Assembly: GCA_934045905.1 (NCBI GenBank)
Contig: OW203765.1
Span: 30,351,997-30,415,996, forward strand
Length of the DNA stretch: 64,000 nt
Origin: Leuctra nigra
Taxonomy: Eukaryota > Arthropoda > Insecta > Plecoptera > Leuctridae
Direction: 5' to 3'
Below the pieces are notes generated by a model. That model made no database searches. It saw only the letters and a program-made list of their open reading frames with translations, and had not been told where the DNA came from. Below are positions 1 to 14,177 of this stretch, in pieces (position 1 is the stretch's first letter; the number at the start of each line of letters is the position of its first letter). The translations under genes and the position numbers were made by a program.

Positions 1-3000
1 ATTTCATTCGCAGTTAGTTACAAGCGATGGTTATGAATATGAGAAGCTATGACTAAAGAGTTGTTCTTGACAAACTGGTCCAGCGATGAAGATCATCGGT
101 TATATAATTCCCGATCGGATTCAGTGTGTATGAACGTGGTAATACTCTCTCTGAATTATTCATGAGATAAGATCGCATCTCGAGTAGTCAGATCTGATAC
201 AGCATCCCGAATGGAGCACAATGATTTATATTCTAAACATGAGACTTGGGATGAGTTATGTCATTGTGTTACTAACATGTTAATCCTTGTTTTTTTCAAT
301 CGACTTTTATATGTTTTTTTTAAATATGTTATAAGGTTAGATTCCGTCACCAATTAATTCTACTTTTTTTAATCAACATTCATGCATTTATTATTAATTT
401 CATAAACATGCTATCATTATTTGTCTGCATAATTTTACTTAAAAAATGTACACTTCAGGTAGTGTTTTCTTTTTGTAGCTCTAGAAACAAAATTATTTTA
501 AGACTTAGTGGAAAAATCACAAAATGTTCGAAACACCAACGAAATGAATTAAATTTTTAGTCCAATCGTTGCACTTTTTGTTAAATAAAAATCAAACAGT
601 TGTAATTTGTAGAACGAAAACTGAGTTGCACTTTATGTTCCGCACGGGGATCGAACCCGAAACACTTTTTATAAATTCGACGCCTTCTCCCCAAATACCA
701 CAAAAATAAACTTATATATAATAACTATTGGTAGCCACACACCTTTATGAACGCCATTTTCACTTAGTCGCTAAACTTTTCACACTTAATACTTCCACAA
801 CACTGACAATACTAAATCCAAGCGTCCCTACCTTTATATAGTATATTCAGATTGGAGGGGGCCACCCAAAACCCAAGTCTCAAATATACCCATAGGTGGG
901 GAAACCTCAACGTAAAAGTACTATTACATCTGTGTAACTCTTCGCAAAGGTGGGGGAGTCGTCTATTCATATTTCCAAAGAAGTGAAATATCTCGGTGTT
1001 GTGGGATGGGAAGGATGAGGGGAAAGGTAGGTACTCAAGGTGGATTCGAGAGTGAGAGTATACTAGGGTATTATGTGATGTAATGGTTTTACTCGCTCGA
1101 TCACGTTCTTGATTTCTTCTTCGTCTCTCTCTTCCCGCCCTGACAATGGGTTACCTACTCAGACTGCCGTTGCGTTGGTGACCTTACTACAGTTACCGTT
1201 TTCGTTGTGACGCTTCTTCGTTCTTTCGTTGTGACCTTCGTTTTTTTTTGTTGTATGAAGATGAACGATGCCAATTGTCTGGTTGTTCCGACACGATGTT
1301 TCTAGGTCTAATTATATGCAATTCATTTTCTTTAATTGGACGAGACACGATTTTTATAAGAATTGGAAAAAGGATTTGTAATACTTATATGGATGGGTGT
1401 TTCGTTTTTTTAGTTTTGTATCCTCTGCATTATAATTTTATTTAAAGGTTAAATTCCATAGCAACATTTTGATGAGAATAAAGAGTCATTATGTTCATAG
1501 ATCTTTGGACGTTCTAGAATTTTATTTGTTTTACAGACATGACAAAAGATTAATTGTTAAAAAATATCAAAATTTGAGTTTCACATTTTAAAAAAGAATT
1601 AAATAATGATATAAAAAAATCGTCGATATTTTCACGTTCAAATTAAATTTGTGTATCCATTCCTCTTCCATGAAAGGAGTGAAAAGTATGAAAGAGTACA
1701 AAAGCTGCATGGCTATACTATCCCTTTCCCCAAATCGAAATGTAATTTGACGTAACACTCAAAATCTTTTCAAATATCTTTTACAATGAAAGAGATGACG
1801 CAATACTCTGGAATTAATTAGGGGATTAAGTCACACTTGCATCGGGTCCATCTCATGAGGAAAAACGACGTAATGTTGTGGAAAGATCTCACATGGGCTG
1901 ACAATCCGAACCTTTCTAACGCCAGTTCCTGACAATTCTCGCATAACTGAACATTTCTCGGGGGCCCGGTGGATTCTCTTGGTCCGACGAAAGAGTTTCG
2001 GCAACGCCCACTTCAAATAGGTCTTACACAGGTCACTCACTTGCACTGGTTCAGGGGTGGACAAAGTCAGACTAATTACGCACAGGCTTTTGTTATTTTC
2101 ATATTCAGAGTTTATGATATCGTAAGAATTAGGTATTAGATTTAAAATGTTATCAGTTTGATTATGGAGACCATTGACCTTGAATGAATATTTCTGATAA
2201 AGTTTACCCTCATTTTAAAATAAATTAGTTGTTTCAATCTAGAAGAAACAATTATTCTCTTCTTACATTAAAATCAATTCATATATAAAAAAAATCTTCC
2301 TGCTATATAGAAGGTAAAAATTTGTCAACCTATTTTGGCTAATACATTTTTATTTATATATTTTTTTATTTTATAATCAGTTAATCACAATATGTAGTTA
2401 ATACATTTATTTATTTCTTAAAATAAAAATATACAACACATTCTAAAATGTAAATATGCAATTTGAAAATCGAATAAATAAATCGGAAACACGAATCGAT
2501 TGGAGCAGATACCCCATTAATTTTTTATTTGACTTCAAATTTCAAATAACGTGATTGACATTGATAATGATATATTTATTATAGATTAATATTTTATCTT
2601 TTCCAAATGTCAGCACATTTTAAATCGTGTATTTTTATTACCAAAATACTAAAATAAACCTACACCCGTATGAAATATTTGCGTGTTATTGAACTGCATA
2701 TTGTCTTGGGACGTATTTCTGTGCACCCCTGATGCATTACCATGCTCATGTATGTCTGCTGTGGGGCATTCTACTCTCGATCTCAACCTCTAATAACACC
2801 GCAGCTTCCGGAGACCAGCGCACGATCTGCACCGACTGTTTGTTCAGAAGCGTGCATGGAGAGTTCCTGTACCTTGCCATAGGAAGAAGCATGCAGACGA
2901 GAAATATGTTCGCAGAAGAGACGATCGGGTTGGTGGAGATTAGAGGGAAATATTAAATAGTTCCTCATCATGCGTTGATAGATTAGAAAACTGTTTTATC

Positions 3001-3799
3001 CAAAATAATATTCTGACGATAGAAAAATAATGTTTTGTCACAACATATTAAAATTTGAATAATATGAATGAATAGGCTTTCATTGGGTACTATAAACCAT
3101 CGGCTATAAATCACATCAAATTATATAAAATCTCAAAGTGTCATGCAAATCAAATTAGTGCATAGCTTTTTAAATCAGTCCCAGCTTACCTATCCAGCTA
3201 AACTCCAATTTACCTTTTATTTTTGTGTGTTATATTTTTTATATGTGTTCAATCAAAATAAAATTTCATAGCTAATTATATATATTTTGTAAATTACATT
3301 TTAATAAATCTTATAATAATCCTTTATGGTAACATCATAAACCACTAAAACAAAATCCTGTTTTATTTTAAAGTAATCTTGCTCAATTCTACTTTATTGA
3401 CACCTGTCTCGCCTCTTAGTGATCAATAGATGACTCATTTTGGCGGAGTATGTCAATACAGACAAAAATAGATTTTTCTATTATGACTTGCCTATAATTG
3501 TGGTAAACAAAGTCGAACAGTCCCAGCTTGCCTTTGCGGTATTTAGCGGTTAAGGAAGTACAGTTTCCAATGATGAAACAATGTTATGGTAGTAATCACT
3601 TTTGATCTCAGAGGCTTCCATTTCAAATCAATAAATTGTATAACACACTTTTATTTATATACTCTTTCTCTTATGGACACATAAAATTAAAATGTAGTTA
3701 CAATACTATGGCTCCATCCGTTGATTTGTTTGTAAATTCAAAATCCATTTCTGTATTTATTGTGATATTATTATTCCAAATCCAACATAACAATCATAA
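1..3799. other. Intergenic AT-rich DNA, no gene recognised
   Basis: I see no convincing exon here. The short ORFs lack plausible splice context and recognisable motifs. A slightly GC-richer patch at about 2710-2950 has ORFs on both strands (74 and 62 codons), but neither resembles a family I know. A short tRNA-like fragment near 640 is listed separately. Confidence 0.6.
638..666 (-). repeat. tRNA-derived box B remnant (SINE fragment)
   Basis: The reverse strand reads GGGTTCGATCCCCGTGCGG, matching a Pol III box B and T-arm (GGTTCGAnnCC). No matching D-arm or acceptor stem is seen nearby. This is therefore a SINE or tRNA fragment and not a tRNA gene. Confidence 0.4.
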
Positions 3800-4345
3800 G
3801 GGCTAGGATGTTTAGGACCTATGAAACGTCCAAAAAGGCAGGCAAATAGTACTTTAAAATTATTAAAAAAGGACCACAAAATCCCGAAAAAGGACCAATT
3901 AAATTTTATGTTATCTAATAATATTCGTCAACATATTATTCGATTCATCGGTTTAGGAGGTGGATTTGGAGTAATATTTTAAAATGAACTTAAAATTATT
4001 GTATGAATGTGTCAATGTTGTCAATTGTTGATGGCCCTCCAAATAGTTGAATAGTTGGAAATTTTATGAATTGTGGTCTAGACCAAAATTCATAAAATTG
4101 TTGTAACTTGCATGAAACATTTCATATTATTTTCCCCAATAATTCAAAAAAAAATGATAAAAAGATCTTAAAAAAGCAAGAAAAGGACTGAAATCCTCAA
4201 AAATCGAGAAAAAGGCATTTTCAGGCAAAATAAAACACATATTTTTGAAATCAGGAGCAAATGAAACATATTTGTATATAATTTTTAGACGTGATTGAAC
4301 AAGAAACGAAAAATGATAGGTATGTCCTAAACATCCTAGCCCTAT
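3800..4345. mobile_element. MITE of about 546 bp with 19-bp TIRs and 8-bp direct repeats (hAT-like)
   Basis: The ends are inverted copies of GGGCTAGGATGTTTAGGAC (left from 3800, right ending about 4342). The 8-bp word AATCATAA lies immediately outside both ends (3792-3799 and 4346-4353). An 8-bp target duplication is the hallmark of the hAT superfamily. The interior is A-rich with repeated AAAAAGGACC-type words and has no transposase ORF, so it is non-autonomous. The exact right end is uncertain by 3 bp, because the TIR stops at CCC and the direct repeat starts after TAT. Confidence 0.7.
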
Positions 4346-6215
4346 AATCATAACACTTTACCAAATAAGTTAGCCTAAAACGCTCGCATCTCACACGTTT
4401 CGAATTCCGATCACGATCTGCATCGACTATTTACAAACAGAATTCTCTTGCATATTTCCGCGTGGCTCAGCAATCCGAGAAGATGAATTATACTCCAGTC
4501 GTTTCTCGCTTCAGCAAGCAACTAGTTTCCTATCGCGGATGGAGAAAATAAATCTAAAGAGGTGGGAGGATTCTAGAGATGAAACAATGGCACACAGCAG
4601 TCGTCAATGAATGCGTTTTTATGCGAGGGTTTGAACACCTCCTCAGAAGATACTTTATGTAATTATTTTCTTACTACCAGAGGTATCTGTTATTTTGTAA
4701 TTGCTTATCAGGTAATTGATGTTTACATTAATTATTAATTTCGAGGATGATTATAGACAAAATGAGTAATATTTTAATTAATACAGTAGCGTAGAAAGGG
4801 GAGGGGGGACGGTTGGAGCTGTGATGATTTCTCCCTTCAAACCCAATAAAGAAAGAGCATTACTTTTCATTGACAGCTGACTCCAAAACTGCTCCGAATT
4901 AAAATGTATACATTTTCAAACGTTCCAAATAAAATAAAATATAATTTGCCCCTTCCCTTCTCAATAAGTCCCTCCTTGCAAGGCATGTTTATAACAAACA
5001 TTGATGCAAAAATATTATATCATAAAATATTTGTCCTTTTTTTCAATCTCTCTAGCACCTCAACAAACCCTGAAACTGCCTTGAGGGATGTATCCCACTC
5101 TCTTAACTGCATCCTTTGACGTCAATTGTGTTCGACTGGATTTATAATGATGATGATCATAAGAGAGATGGCTCGCTTGGAATCCTTGGACAGCGATGGA
5201 ATTTGAGACCTGCTAATACCACCCGTTATGGATTTTTAATTTATAGTATTACTGTTAACCCAAGGTCAATTGTAGGCCAAACGCAGGTGATTTATATAGC
5301 CTCCTTGCAGCGTAATTAACACCAATTTTTGAAATAAACGTTTAATCGTTGATTTTTATTATTGGCAGAAACAACTCAAGCGTTCAGATAATGCACATGA
5401 TGAATGCATTTGTGCATTCATTTAAATCAAAGTGAAGTATGAAGTTGGAATTATGATAAATCACGACATTGAGTGAGAACTTATTGTAAAACACTGACAT
5501 TATAAAATGGATGCCTTAAAGACACAACATTTAATATACATAAGTTGTAAAATATATTATTATTGATTGGCTGGAATTATTAGAAATGGTTGGAAATGCA
5601 TTTATATTATAAATGAAAGCAGTAAAGGTATGATTTACGATCATGTTAATTATGTTGATATTTATCTATTGATTGCGCAAGTCCTAATTTGTTAAATAAA
5701 AATACTAATAAGATATATAGACTTATAAATGTATCTAGTCCCTCTTGTGCCGATGAAGAGTCCAAACTCGAGGGACTTGCATCCTTATTTGTCGAAAAAA
5801 TACGGGGCGCAGCAGGTTTCTCTATCCTCTTGGTCGACATCTTCACTTTATCTGACATGAGATTAGAACGAAGTGTTTGAGGAATTATGAAAACCGGGAC
5901 ACGGGATCAAATTCAACGGGTAGGATCATTTGGATATTCGAGTATTTGGTAGTGAGCAGGGACGGTGCCGCAGTAACTTTTTCTGGGGCGCACTTATTTT
6001 ATAGGATATTTCTTATGGTGGGGGGCACGTCTTTATTTTCGGATATAAAGGTAAATGATTTTTTTGCATGCCCTACAGGGCGTTTTGGGTATTTTAAATA
6101 AATTGAAAATGACACTGAATCGGCAACATTTTGGGTAAAAAAGTGATTGGAATTTGCTAATCAAAAATATTAATAAATCCATTTCGTTTATTTTTAGGTA
6201 GCCCCACCAGAACCT

Positions 6216-6237
6216 CCCCCCCCCCCCCCCCCCCCCC
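6216..6237 (+). repeat. Poly-C tract (22 nt)
   Basis: Uninterrupted run of C in an otherwise AT-rich region. Such runs can be real simple repeats or consensus errors in an assembly. It breaks the reading of the minus-strand ORF that crosses it into polyglycine. Confidence 0.9.
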
Positions 6238-7231
6238 AAAAATATGTCTAGGTACTAATTGTGAATCGAAGAAAAAGCATAATATTGAGTTAGATTGATG
6301 TAAAAAAAAAAAAAAAAAAAATCAAGTGTTGACGATTTTTTTTTAATTTTTAAAGCAATTAAATTTCGTCCTTATGGACGAAATAATATACCAGCCTTGA
6401 CCTCCTCCTTCGCCTAAACAGACTTCTTCTCTTCCAGCTCACATCCACAGTCCAATATCAACAACTCCCAAACATAATATTTCCAAAACGTTTCCCCAAT
6501 ATTAATTTTATTCTCTATAAAACCCATTTATTAACTAATATAATTTCCTCAAGATCATCTTTCCATGGTCAAATCGCTGAAGATGCGTGACCAAATGCAC
6601 CAAATCGCGTGCTCATCTCCTAAAGGCCAATTTTTTAATCGTTACTCAAGCTTACATCCTATCAAAGATGACCAAGGTCATAAAATACCCTTTTTTCTTC
6701 ATCATCAACTAATTAAACTTTGACTCCTGAACTTAAAAAACTGGTCATTAGGAATTCGTGATCTATTCTAAATTACCAGCAGTTTTTAATCGTTATAATT
6801 AGTATGCTACTGAAATCCCAATACCAAATATTTTTATTAGCTTGCTTATAAAAATAAAAAAATTGTTTAACTGTATTTATAAGGATTGTTTATTTTTTAA
6901 TTTTAGTTAGTTGGAGTCCATTCCAGACAGTTACCTTGACAGTCACACCTTAAGGCATAGAATCTTTAAAAAAAATTACATAACGCCAATGAAGCACCAA
7001 ACACTTAAAAATACCGCGAGTAAATTTTTTTGCATGTTTTCACATTTCTCAAATCTCGTAGCTCATCTTCTATAATTACTACAAGTACCTAATCGTGTGA
7101 TGCAACGGAGTGCCCACAGGTTTGGTATGTTTTTTGTTCCATTGTGAAGGCCACTGAGATGTGCCCCTGTTCCTGTAGAGACAATAATCATTCTCTTGCC
7201 GGTCCGCCAGAGGGCAGGTCATAGGTCAGCG

Positions 7232-7283
7232 CGTGGCTTCCGCTAGAGTCGAACACACGACCTCCTGAGTCGATGCGTCGACG
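7232..7283 (-). repeat. Weak tRNA-derived fragment
   Basis: The reverse strand contains TGTTCGACTCTAGCGG after GACTCAGGAGG, resembling a degenerate anticodon arm and T-arm. Stems are imperfect and no A box is clear, so this is probably a decayed SINE head. Confidence 0.3.
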
Positions 7284-10092
7284 AGGAGATTAAAGACGTA
7301 ATCGTTAAGTCGTAATGTAGATATTTTGAAGGTTCTGGAAGAGAGAATTTTACAATGCACAAAATTGTTAGAAATTGTTGCTTTAGGACAAAAGTGTACA
7401 AGTTAAAAATTTCATAGCGTGAAATATTTACAATAGAGTACTTTTTATACTAATTGTACCACGAGAGAAGAGAAGTACAATGATCATATAAATGCTCAGT
7501 TCTTTAGGTATTTATGCGGTTTTAAGTCGCCATAAATCCACTTTGCAAGATCAGTCATATCTGAATTATAGCGGTTTTTTGCTATTGTAAACACGCTTAT
7601 CAGACGTTACGCTTGACTCAGTGGCAAGTATTTATTTAGATTCAATTACTCTTTTATCGCTGTCCAGGCTAAAGTATACACATTTTGAAGTAGGCCCACA
7701 GTTGTATAGAAAATTATCACTTGAACTACTATTCTGCTCGGTTGTTTTCTATTCCGAACAATAAGCACTATTTTACACCAAATATTCTGAACAAATTAAG
7801 AACTGTTTTGAATCAAAATTATTTGTTCTGACATACATTGTTTTGGTTTATCAATAAATGTGTTAAATATCACGATTTCAAAAATATTGCTGGCATTTTA
7901 TACTCTCTGAAACGTATTTGAAATTCCACTTATAATTCCACTATAATTCTACTTGGGTCAACATATTTATATTTTTGCAATGTAATAATCTTAAGGTATT
8001 TATCATGATTCCATACATTTACTGTACTGAGAATACTGTAGTATTTCACGTCGTTTTATTGTTTTTATTGTGAAATTCAGTGCTGATAAAAATAAGTATA
8101 TTACGCAGCCGTATAACCAATCTGTTTTAAACTTTGAAAATAAAAACACTGCGTTATTAAATCCATGTAATGTGATATGTTTGAAAACAACCATCATCCT
8201 GGTTGTAACGATCAGATAGTGTTACAAACCGGATTCAAACATTTAAGTGTACATATGCCATCTTGAATCACGTTGTACACTGTTTCTTCAAGCCCTTGTG
8301 CTACCGGACTTGGCTGAGGGAATTAATTCGTAGCGCCGTAAGATTAACATGGAGACTTCAACGCACGGGTAGGAAACAACAATTTTATTTAAACACTGCG
8401 ACGTTATGTTAACATGCAGATTACAAAGCGTTGTAAATACGAGGTTTATATTGATGTTCACATTCTCTCGTTTAAATTTTCGTACACAAATTTACATTCT
8501 TTAATTTATCCTCATATTTGCCAGTGTGTCTGATTAAAGCTAGTGTCTAAACTGATACTTGTAATGCGTGATAAACATTCAAATTTACAATAATAATATG
8601 CAAAGTACAATGTAAATAAACCCCGTAGTTATCGTACATACCTATAGAAATATTACAGTTTTACGTAGAAGAATTTTTCAATTGCTAAACCATAAAAATT
8701 AAATTAATAAAATAATAGCAGCATCTCAAAAGGAAATACATCTGAAAATTGTAATAAAACATGAATTGCGTAAACTTTTCTTCGTTAAAATGTTAATAGT
8801 TTCTGAAGTCTGAAATCCATAACAAATATGTACCTAAATAATTCTATTTTTGGCCATAATTAGAGGGAATATTTCTTAAAAGTAATCTTATCGTGAATAA
8901 AGAGTAAGTGGCAATTAATTTAGTATGTGAAAAAGACTCCTGGATGGATTTCAGCAAAACATTCGGGTCCTTGCATAATGAAACAAAAATTTACATAGAA
9001 TGTGTGAATTTTAAAATAATACGAATACTGCAATTAAGTATTAATTACATTGCGATTACATTGGTAAAATAACTATTACGTATCTGTTATCTGTTGCGTA
9101 GTTTTTGAATATTTTGCATTTATACTATGCGCTTTATAGCTTTTTATTAGATCTTTAAATATTACCGATTATAAGATTTTTGCAATGTTTTCTTAAACAT
9201 CATTTTTCACATTAATAATTTCAGTCATCATTATGTTCCTTCGTTCTATAATTTTTGTAAGCAACTCATAAGAATGTTAAAATAACATAGTTTGACATTT
9301 TATAGAAAAGGTTAAGTATAGGTAGATGCTTCCGGTGAAAATTTGACAGACTAAATGAAAGGTACAATGAACCTGCCATTCAAATAAACAGACAATATGA
9401 ATATTCAAACATGATTACCATACGCTATGTCAACATCTTAAAATGACACAACAGAGAATCAGTAATGTGTGTATTCGTAATAAACATATCCAATAAACTA
9501 CTTGATAATGCGGGAATTTATTAAATTTGCATTCCTTTATAATATGTAATTAAACAATTAATGAAACTATTCAAAGCATTCAATTCACATAGTAAATAGT
9601 CGATTATAAATATAATTTTCCGAACTTAATTTACATTTTATTATCATATTAATGAAACGTATAAATTTAACACTATTACATGGTATGTGCAGGTATTTCA
9701 TTTAGCACTGTAATTATATGTTTATACGGCTTAAAGTTGTTTGGTAATAAAAGAGTTCAATGAGATTACGATCATTTTGTGAATGAATGCGTGGAAATGT
9801 TTCACACTGTGGGAATTTCGCGAGCGAGAAGAAACAAAACGTTTGATAATAATTGTGTAAAACAAGAGTTTAGTGTCGAGACTTATGAGACTTATGTCGT
9901 TGTCGACGAGATGAAATCTTGAAGAACTTTAGTTGTGTGCAAATTATGTGCTTTTTGTTGATGACATAATATGATGCTCGATTTACCTGCATGGATTAAT
10001 GTGTTTTCCTGTTTTTTTTATGGATTTCCTGTCTAAACTCAGATCAAAAGTGGTGCGAGCGCAAGCGATTTTGCAGTGTTGCAACTTTTTTT

Positions 10093-10310
10093 GGATTCGA
10101 TTGGAGACAAAATGGGTTGACGAAATGATTTGAAATTTTAATCATGATTAGATAAAAGACAAACTGAGGGTTATCACTTGGTACATTTGTTATTTTTTGC
10201 TTTGTTTATTAGTTGATTTTGGGTGAAAAAATTTTATGTTTTCTTGTCTTCCTGGGTGATGTATTAAAATAATTTTTATTGGGAAGTGCCTAAGTCACAA
10301 GTTTACTGTT
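10093..10310 (+). mobile_element. Partial copy of the foldback element found at 33.1 kb
   Basis: From GGATTCGATTGGAGACAAAA through GGGTTATCACTTGGTACAT and CTTGTCTTCCTGGGTG, this stretch matches the element at 33124-33522 step by step. The right arm is shortened; only a weak match to its start (GTCACAAGTTTAC) remains. It has no coding capacity. It gives an approximate view of the site into which a Harbinger-like MITE inserted in the 33-kb copy. Confidence 0.7.
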
Positions 10311-13118
10311 ACCTTGAGAATAATATATAGTCATGTTTTAAATTTGTATGGCACTTAAAAAAAAAGGAAAATTATAGTTACTTTTTACAAATACAAAAAT
10401 TATTTCTTCCAGACTTTCTTTTAATACTAAGCCAATAAACCGATATCGAATAAATGACAAATGACAATCAACCAAAGGAAACATCAAATTACCTGACCAA
10501 CAAAAGTCCTAGACGCTCCGTCACTCAATTATTTACTAATATCAATCAATTTATTCACCACACAAATAAAATCACAAAGTTAGATAACACTTCTAGTACA
10601 TCACGAAATGGTTCTTGCTATTCCTGCATCATTTACAAGAATTATATCACATCCATTCACACAGGTTCACAATGACAGCGACGATTATGTAAATAACTAC
10701 AAAACCATGCTGCAAGCATTATACTTTTCAATACATAGAATACCCATTAGCATCGTGAAAAACGTCGCATCAATGTATAGCGCACTGGCTGCATGCACAC
10801 AACTCTAAAAAAGGAGACATACAAATTGGTTATAATCTAGTCGACCATTATTAAGAAAGTGTAGAAGCAAAAGTAGTTATATTTTGCACATTATACAACC
10901 AATCAGAGAAGTTTAAAACGTTATTATACTGTCACCTCAATTCTTATATTGGTGATGATTGTATTTTGAAGATCTTTTACGTTCTTATTTGCTTTCTCCT
11001 GGGTTTTAAATCACACCGTTTTGCAAGAGTTCGGTTTGTCTTTGAGAAAATGAATGTGCAATTTTGTAGTCAGGAAGCTCTTATATTTTCTAAAGGATTG
11101 TGATGGATTTATTTGTAACATCCTGCAAAGGTTATGTCATTTGTAAGTCGTTCTGTTTTTAATGACGATCTCCCAGTGATGTAAAAGGGTCAAGAATGCT
11201 ATTTTAATGTATTTATTGACGGCTTGACAGCTATATTGTAATTTCATGCTTCTGGATGACATGATTTGTAGGGGAAAGGATGGAATGTGGAAGGAGTTGG
11301 TGTGGCCTTTTTCAAGGCTACATTTGCTCCATACAATTTGAGGAACGAATCAAAAAAATATATTTAAGGGCGGCAGATCGAAAATACTCTTGAAACGGAT
11401 TTTTTATAATTCTAGAAGACACATTAAATTTTGCGAATATTGAAAAAATATCTACAAATTCTAACCTAAGTGCACAAACAAATCCGACATCTAAGATGTA
11501 TTTATCAGCAGACAGTGGTCATTATAAAGGTCCGAAATTAAACGTTTGATGATGCAATAGCCTTCAAATGATTTTATCTACATGTCATTGTTGACATCCA
11601 CACAAAAGAAGAAATAATGTACAGGTGAAACATTTGGCTTTGTCGAGTTGGCGGCACTTTGTACTTGACAGTAGCTACGAGGTGAATTCAATGGACTTTC
11701 ATTCACAAGACCGGGAATCAAATCCCCGACGGGCCATCTGACAGAACAGAGAAGATAGTAGTTATTAATGCTGGGATGGTTCCAATTAATAAGAATAATA
11801 TCATAATAATGCCAACATGTGTAAGCGATGAGAGTGTCCCCCGGGGGGGGGGGGGGGGTAAATTTTGACTTCCGGAGATTTGGGTTCGTTTGCGGGACGC
11901 GAGAATTTTTCTGGCAAAGAATTGACGGTGACAATAACTCCTTAAATTACATATTTTTACAATTAGAACTCTGATTTAGAAGTGTATGATACAAGTTGTG
12001 CTCTGATATCCTACATCAGTAAAATGAAAGATATCTAATTATGCTCCATTTTGAATTAAATAGTTGCATTGTTTTTACTCTAAAGGGTATCCACTATTAC
12101 AATTCCGTCGCTGGTGAAAGCCATCTGAAATTTAATCTAGTTCATATATTTCACATCAAAAACGGTAAAACTTAATTTTAAACAATTAATACAAAATTAC
12201 GAAGTCCCATTTACGAAGTAAAGTCCCAATTTACGAAGTATTTGCCAGAAAAATATTTGCATCAAGGATACCGATCCATTTTAACTTTTAACTTTTTTCA
12301 TCATCTTCATTCTATATAGGATGATTTGTCAAAAATTGAAAATGATTTCATCTTAGACCTGAAAATTTTGTATTTCAGCAAACTGTTTGTTTGTTTGTGG
12401 AAATTGACCCACAATGTGACAATGTCAATTACGATTGTGATTTATTGCGTGTTTACAGCCGTCAAGATTTACCGTATTTGTGTTGATATAAGCGACATCT
12501 TGCCTCGGGCTTGTATGTCTCACTCACCTTGGTCGCTTATAGAGATAACATCAATCAATTGATTTCCTTCATGTGATTTATTTTTAGCAAAATCCTCCAG
12601 GGATGTACATTCATTCTGAGAATATGCAAATTTTTGGAAGTGTACATACATAAATTCTAAAAGGTAGGTTAGTAATCCAAAGGTTTCAATACTCTGCTCA
12701 CTTTTAAACGTTAAATAAAATTTTTGAAATATTTGAATATTTGATTACATATTTTTAAATATTTAAATTAAATATATTTTTGAATGTATTGATTTCTAAA
12801 AGTGTGTAATAAGTGATAAAATGTTCAGTTATTTCTGTTTGTACTGCTTTACAATAAATGAAACTAATAACTTTGAATAGTTATCAACTTTACGAGCACT
12901 TTACTCTACGAGCATCCGTTTTCAGCATTGTTACTTTTGATGAACTTTATATTACAAAATAAATAAATTTAACTCTCACATACTTAATTTTTATTTGTTT
13001 CAATATTTCTCTCAACAAAAACAATACGAAACCAACTATTTCGCGTATCAATTTCCAAAGTTCTCAACAATAACAAAATATATTATATGTATAATAAATA
13101 TTTGTGCCAGGATCACGC
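10311..13118. other. Intergenic DNA, no gene recognised
   Basis: It contains a 16-base G run at 11843-11858 directly preceded by CCCCC, and a tRNA-like T-arm remnant on the minus strand at 11708-11736 (GGGATTTGATTCCCGG). The longest minus-strand ORF (11578-11934, 118 codons) runs through the G tract and SINE-like sequence and is not considered a gene. Confidence 0.55.
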
Positions 13119-13295
13119 ATTACAACTCTCATTCGTTCGATTCCCTCGGCCAACTTTCCTGACTGAATTTCCCTCAGTCGAGAAGAAAATACTGGGAAGG
13201 TTCCCTACTAACAGGTCACAACCATCTCCTTCCCAATATTCTCCCTTTATTCATCATCCTTTCAATCGTCATAATCATTCACAGACTCGAAATAA
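13119..13295 (+). mobile_element. tRNA-derived SINE (family A), 5'-truncated
   Basis: It begins in the T-arm (CGTTCGATTCCCTCGG) and continues with the body shared by the copies at 24.6, 38.0, 58.9, 59.2 and 61.1 kb. In order these are CCTGACTGA, CCCTCAGTCGA, CTGGGAAGGTTCCCTACTAA, then a TCATCATCC / CATAATCATTC segment. The internal Pol III-type head and conserved body order define a SINE. It encodes nothing, and the in-frame ORF across it is incidental. Confidence 0.7.
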
Positions 13296-14065
13296 CCCAG
13301 CTGTCTAGCCAACTATAAAGCAGCAGGTTCCTCATTCAACATACCAACCCTATAAGGAAGGGAGCGTGTGTCAAGAAATTCAATGAATTAAATTTTACCT
13401 CATCGAAAGCGATATAATTGTTCGATTGCAGCAATTCTGGCAACATAATAATATAATATTTCCATATTCGAAAGCTTCTTGAATACAGATTTATGGCAAT
13501 ACGTAAAGTGATATACATTTTTATAATGTCTTTTGAAAATGCATTCACTTTCCAGATTAAAATTAATTGTTTTGCTCTAGACATATTTCCAAGTGCTTTT
13601 AAAGTTTAATTAATTGATGAATGAAGATTCCTGTAAAAAAAACAGTCGATTGTCTGTGAACCTTGATGGTTTTATTGCGTATTTACAAGTCACTGTGCCC
13701 TAATGGACTCTAAGTGCAGGCAATGGTCATGAACGCAACGGCAATAAGACGAACTATTTCGCAAATTATTCAACAGCTTGGACACTTACAGACGAACTTT
13801 TTACTGGAAAGTTTTAACTGGCGAGCAATATAAAGACGGACTTTATCCCGAAAACATATTACCGACGGAGACTTTGACTTTGGTCAAGTGACTTTGGTCT
13901 TAGTTTTATTTTGATTTTCTTTGTTCACGTTTGGCTGACACTTTAGTATTTAATAAAAATAAAAAACCGCCTCAATTGCCACCGCCATCTTCACGCACTA
14001 TCTTCGGTTGAGATGAGAGCAAAGAACGCTTTAGAAGGCGGTGAACAAACAACCCTCGTTGCAAT
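13296..14065. other. Intergenic, no gene recognised
   Basis: A moderately GC-richer stretch at 13660-14050 has no long ORF and no repeat partner that I could find in the window. Confidence 0.5.
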
Positions 14066-14068
14066 CTG

Positions 14069-14174
14069 GGCCCTGATTCTATAAATCCATTGCGACCGCT
14101 TAGCAATTTCTTCCATAAGGATTAACATTGAAATAATTGCTAAGCGGTCGCAATATAGTTATAGAATCAGGGCC
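14069..14174. mobile_element. 106-bp palindromic MITE with 3-bp CTG direct repeats
   Basis: The two halves are near-perfect inverted copies: GGCCCTGATTCTATAA at the left, TTATAGAATCAGGGCC at the right. Inner arms contain TTGCGACCGCTTAGCAATT and its complement. CTG lies immediately outside each end (14066-14068, 14175-14177). A 3-bp duplication fits PIF/Harbinger or CACTA classes, although PIF normally uses TWA, so the superfamily is uncertain. There is no coding capacity. Confidence 0.75.
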
Positions 14175-14177
14175 CTG

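Larger units (their letters stand above)
4354..10090. other. Intergenic AT-rich DNA, no gene recognised
   Basis: About 5.7 kb of low-complexity AT-rich sequence. It holds a 22-base C run at 6216-6237, an A run near 6302-6320 and a weak tRNA-like fragment near 7.25 kb. Around 8.4-9.8 kb there is very AT-rich sequence with no ORF of note. I see no exon with splice sites that I could support. Confidence 0.55.

Noticed and set aside
2732..2956. Small secreted protein (74 codons with a hydrophobic N-terminus)
   Set aside because: No conserved motif or splice evidence, and an equally long antisense ORF overlaps it.
11578..11934. 118-codon minus-strand ORF
   Set aside because: It runs through a 16-nt G tract (poly-proline) and a SINE-like T-arm and has no family motif.
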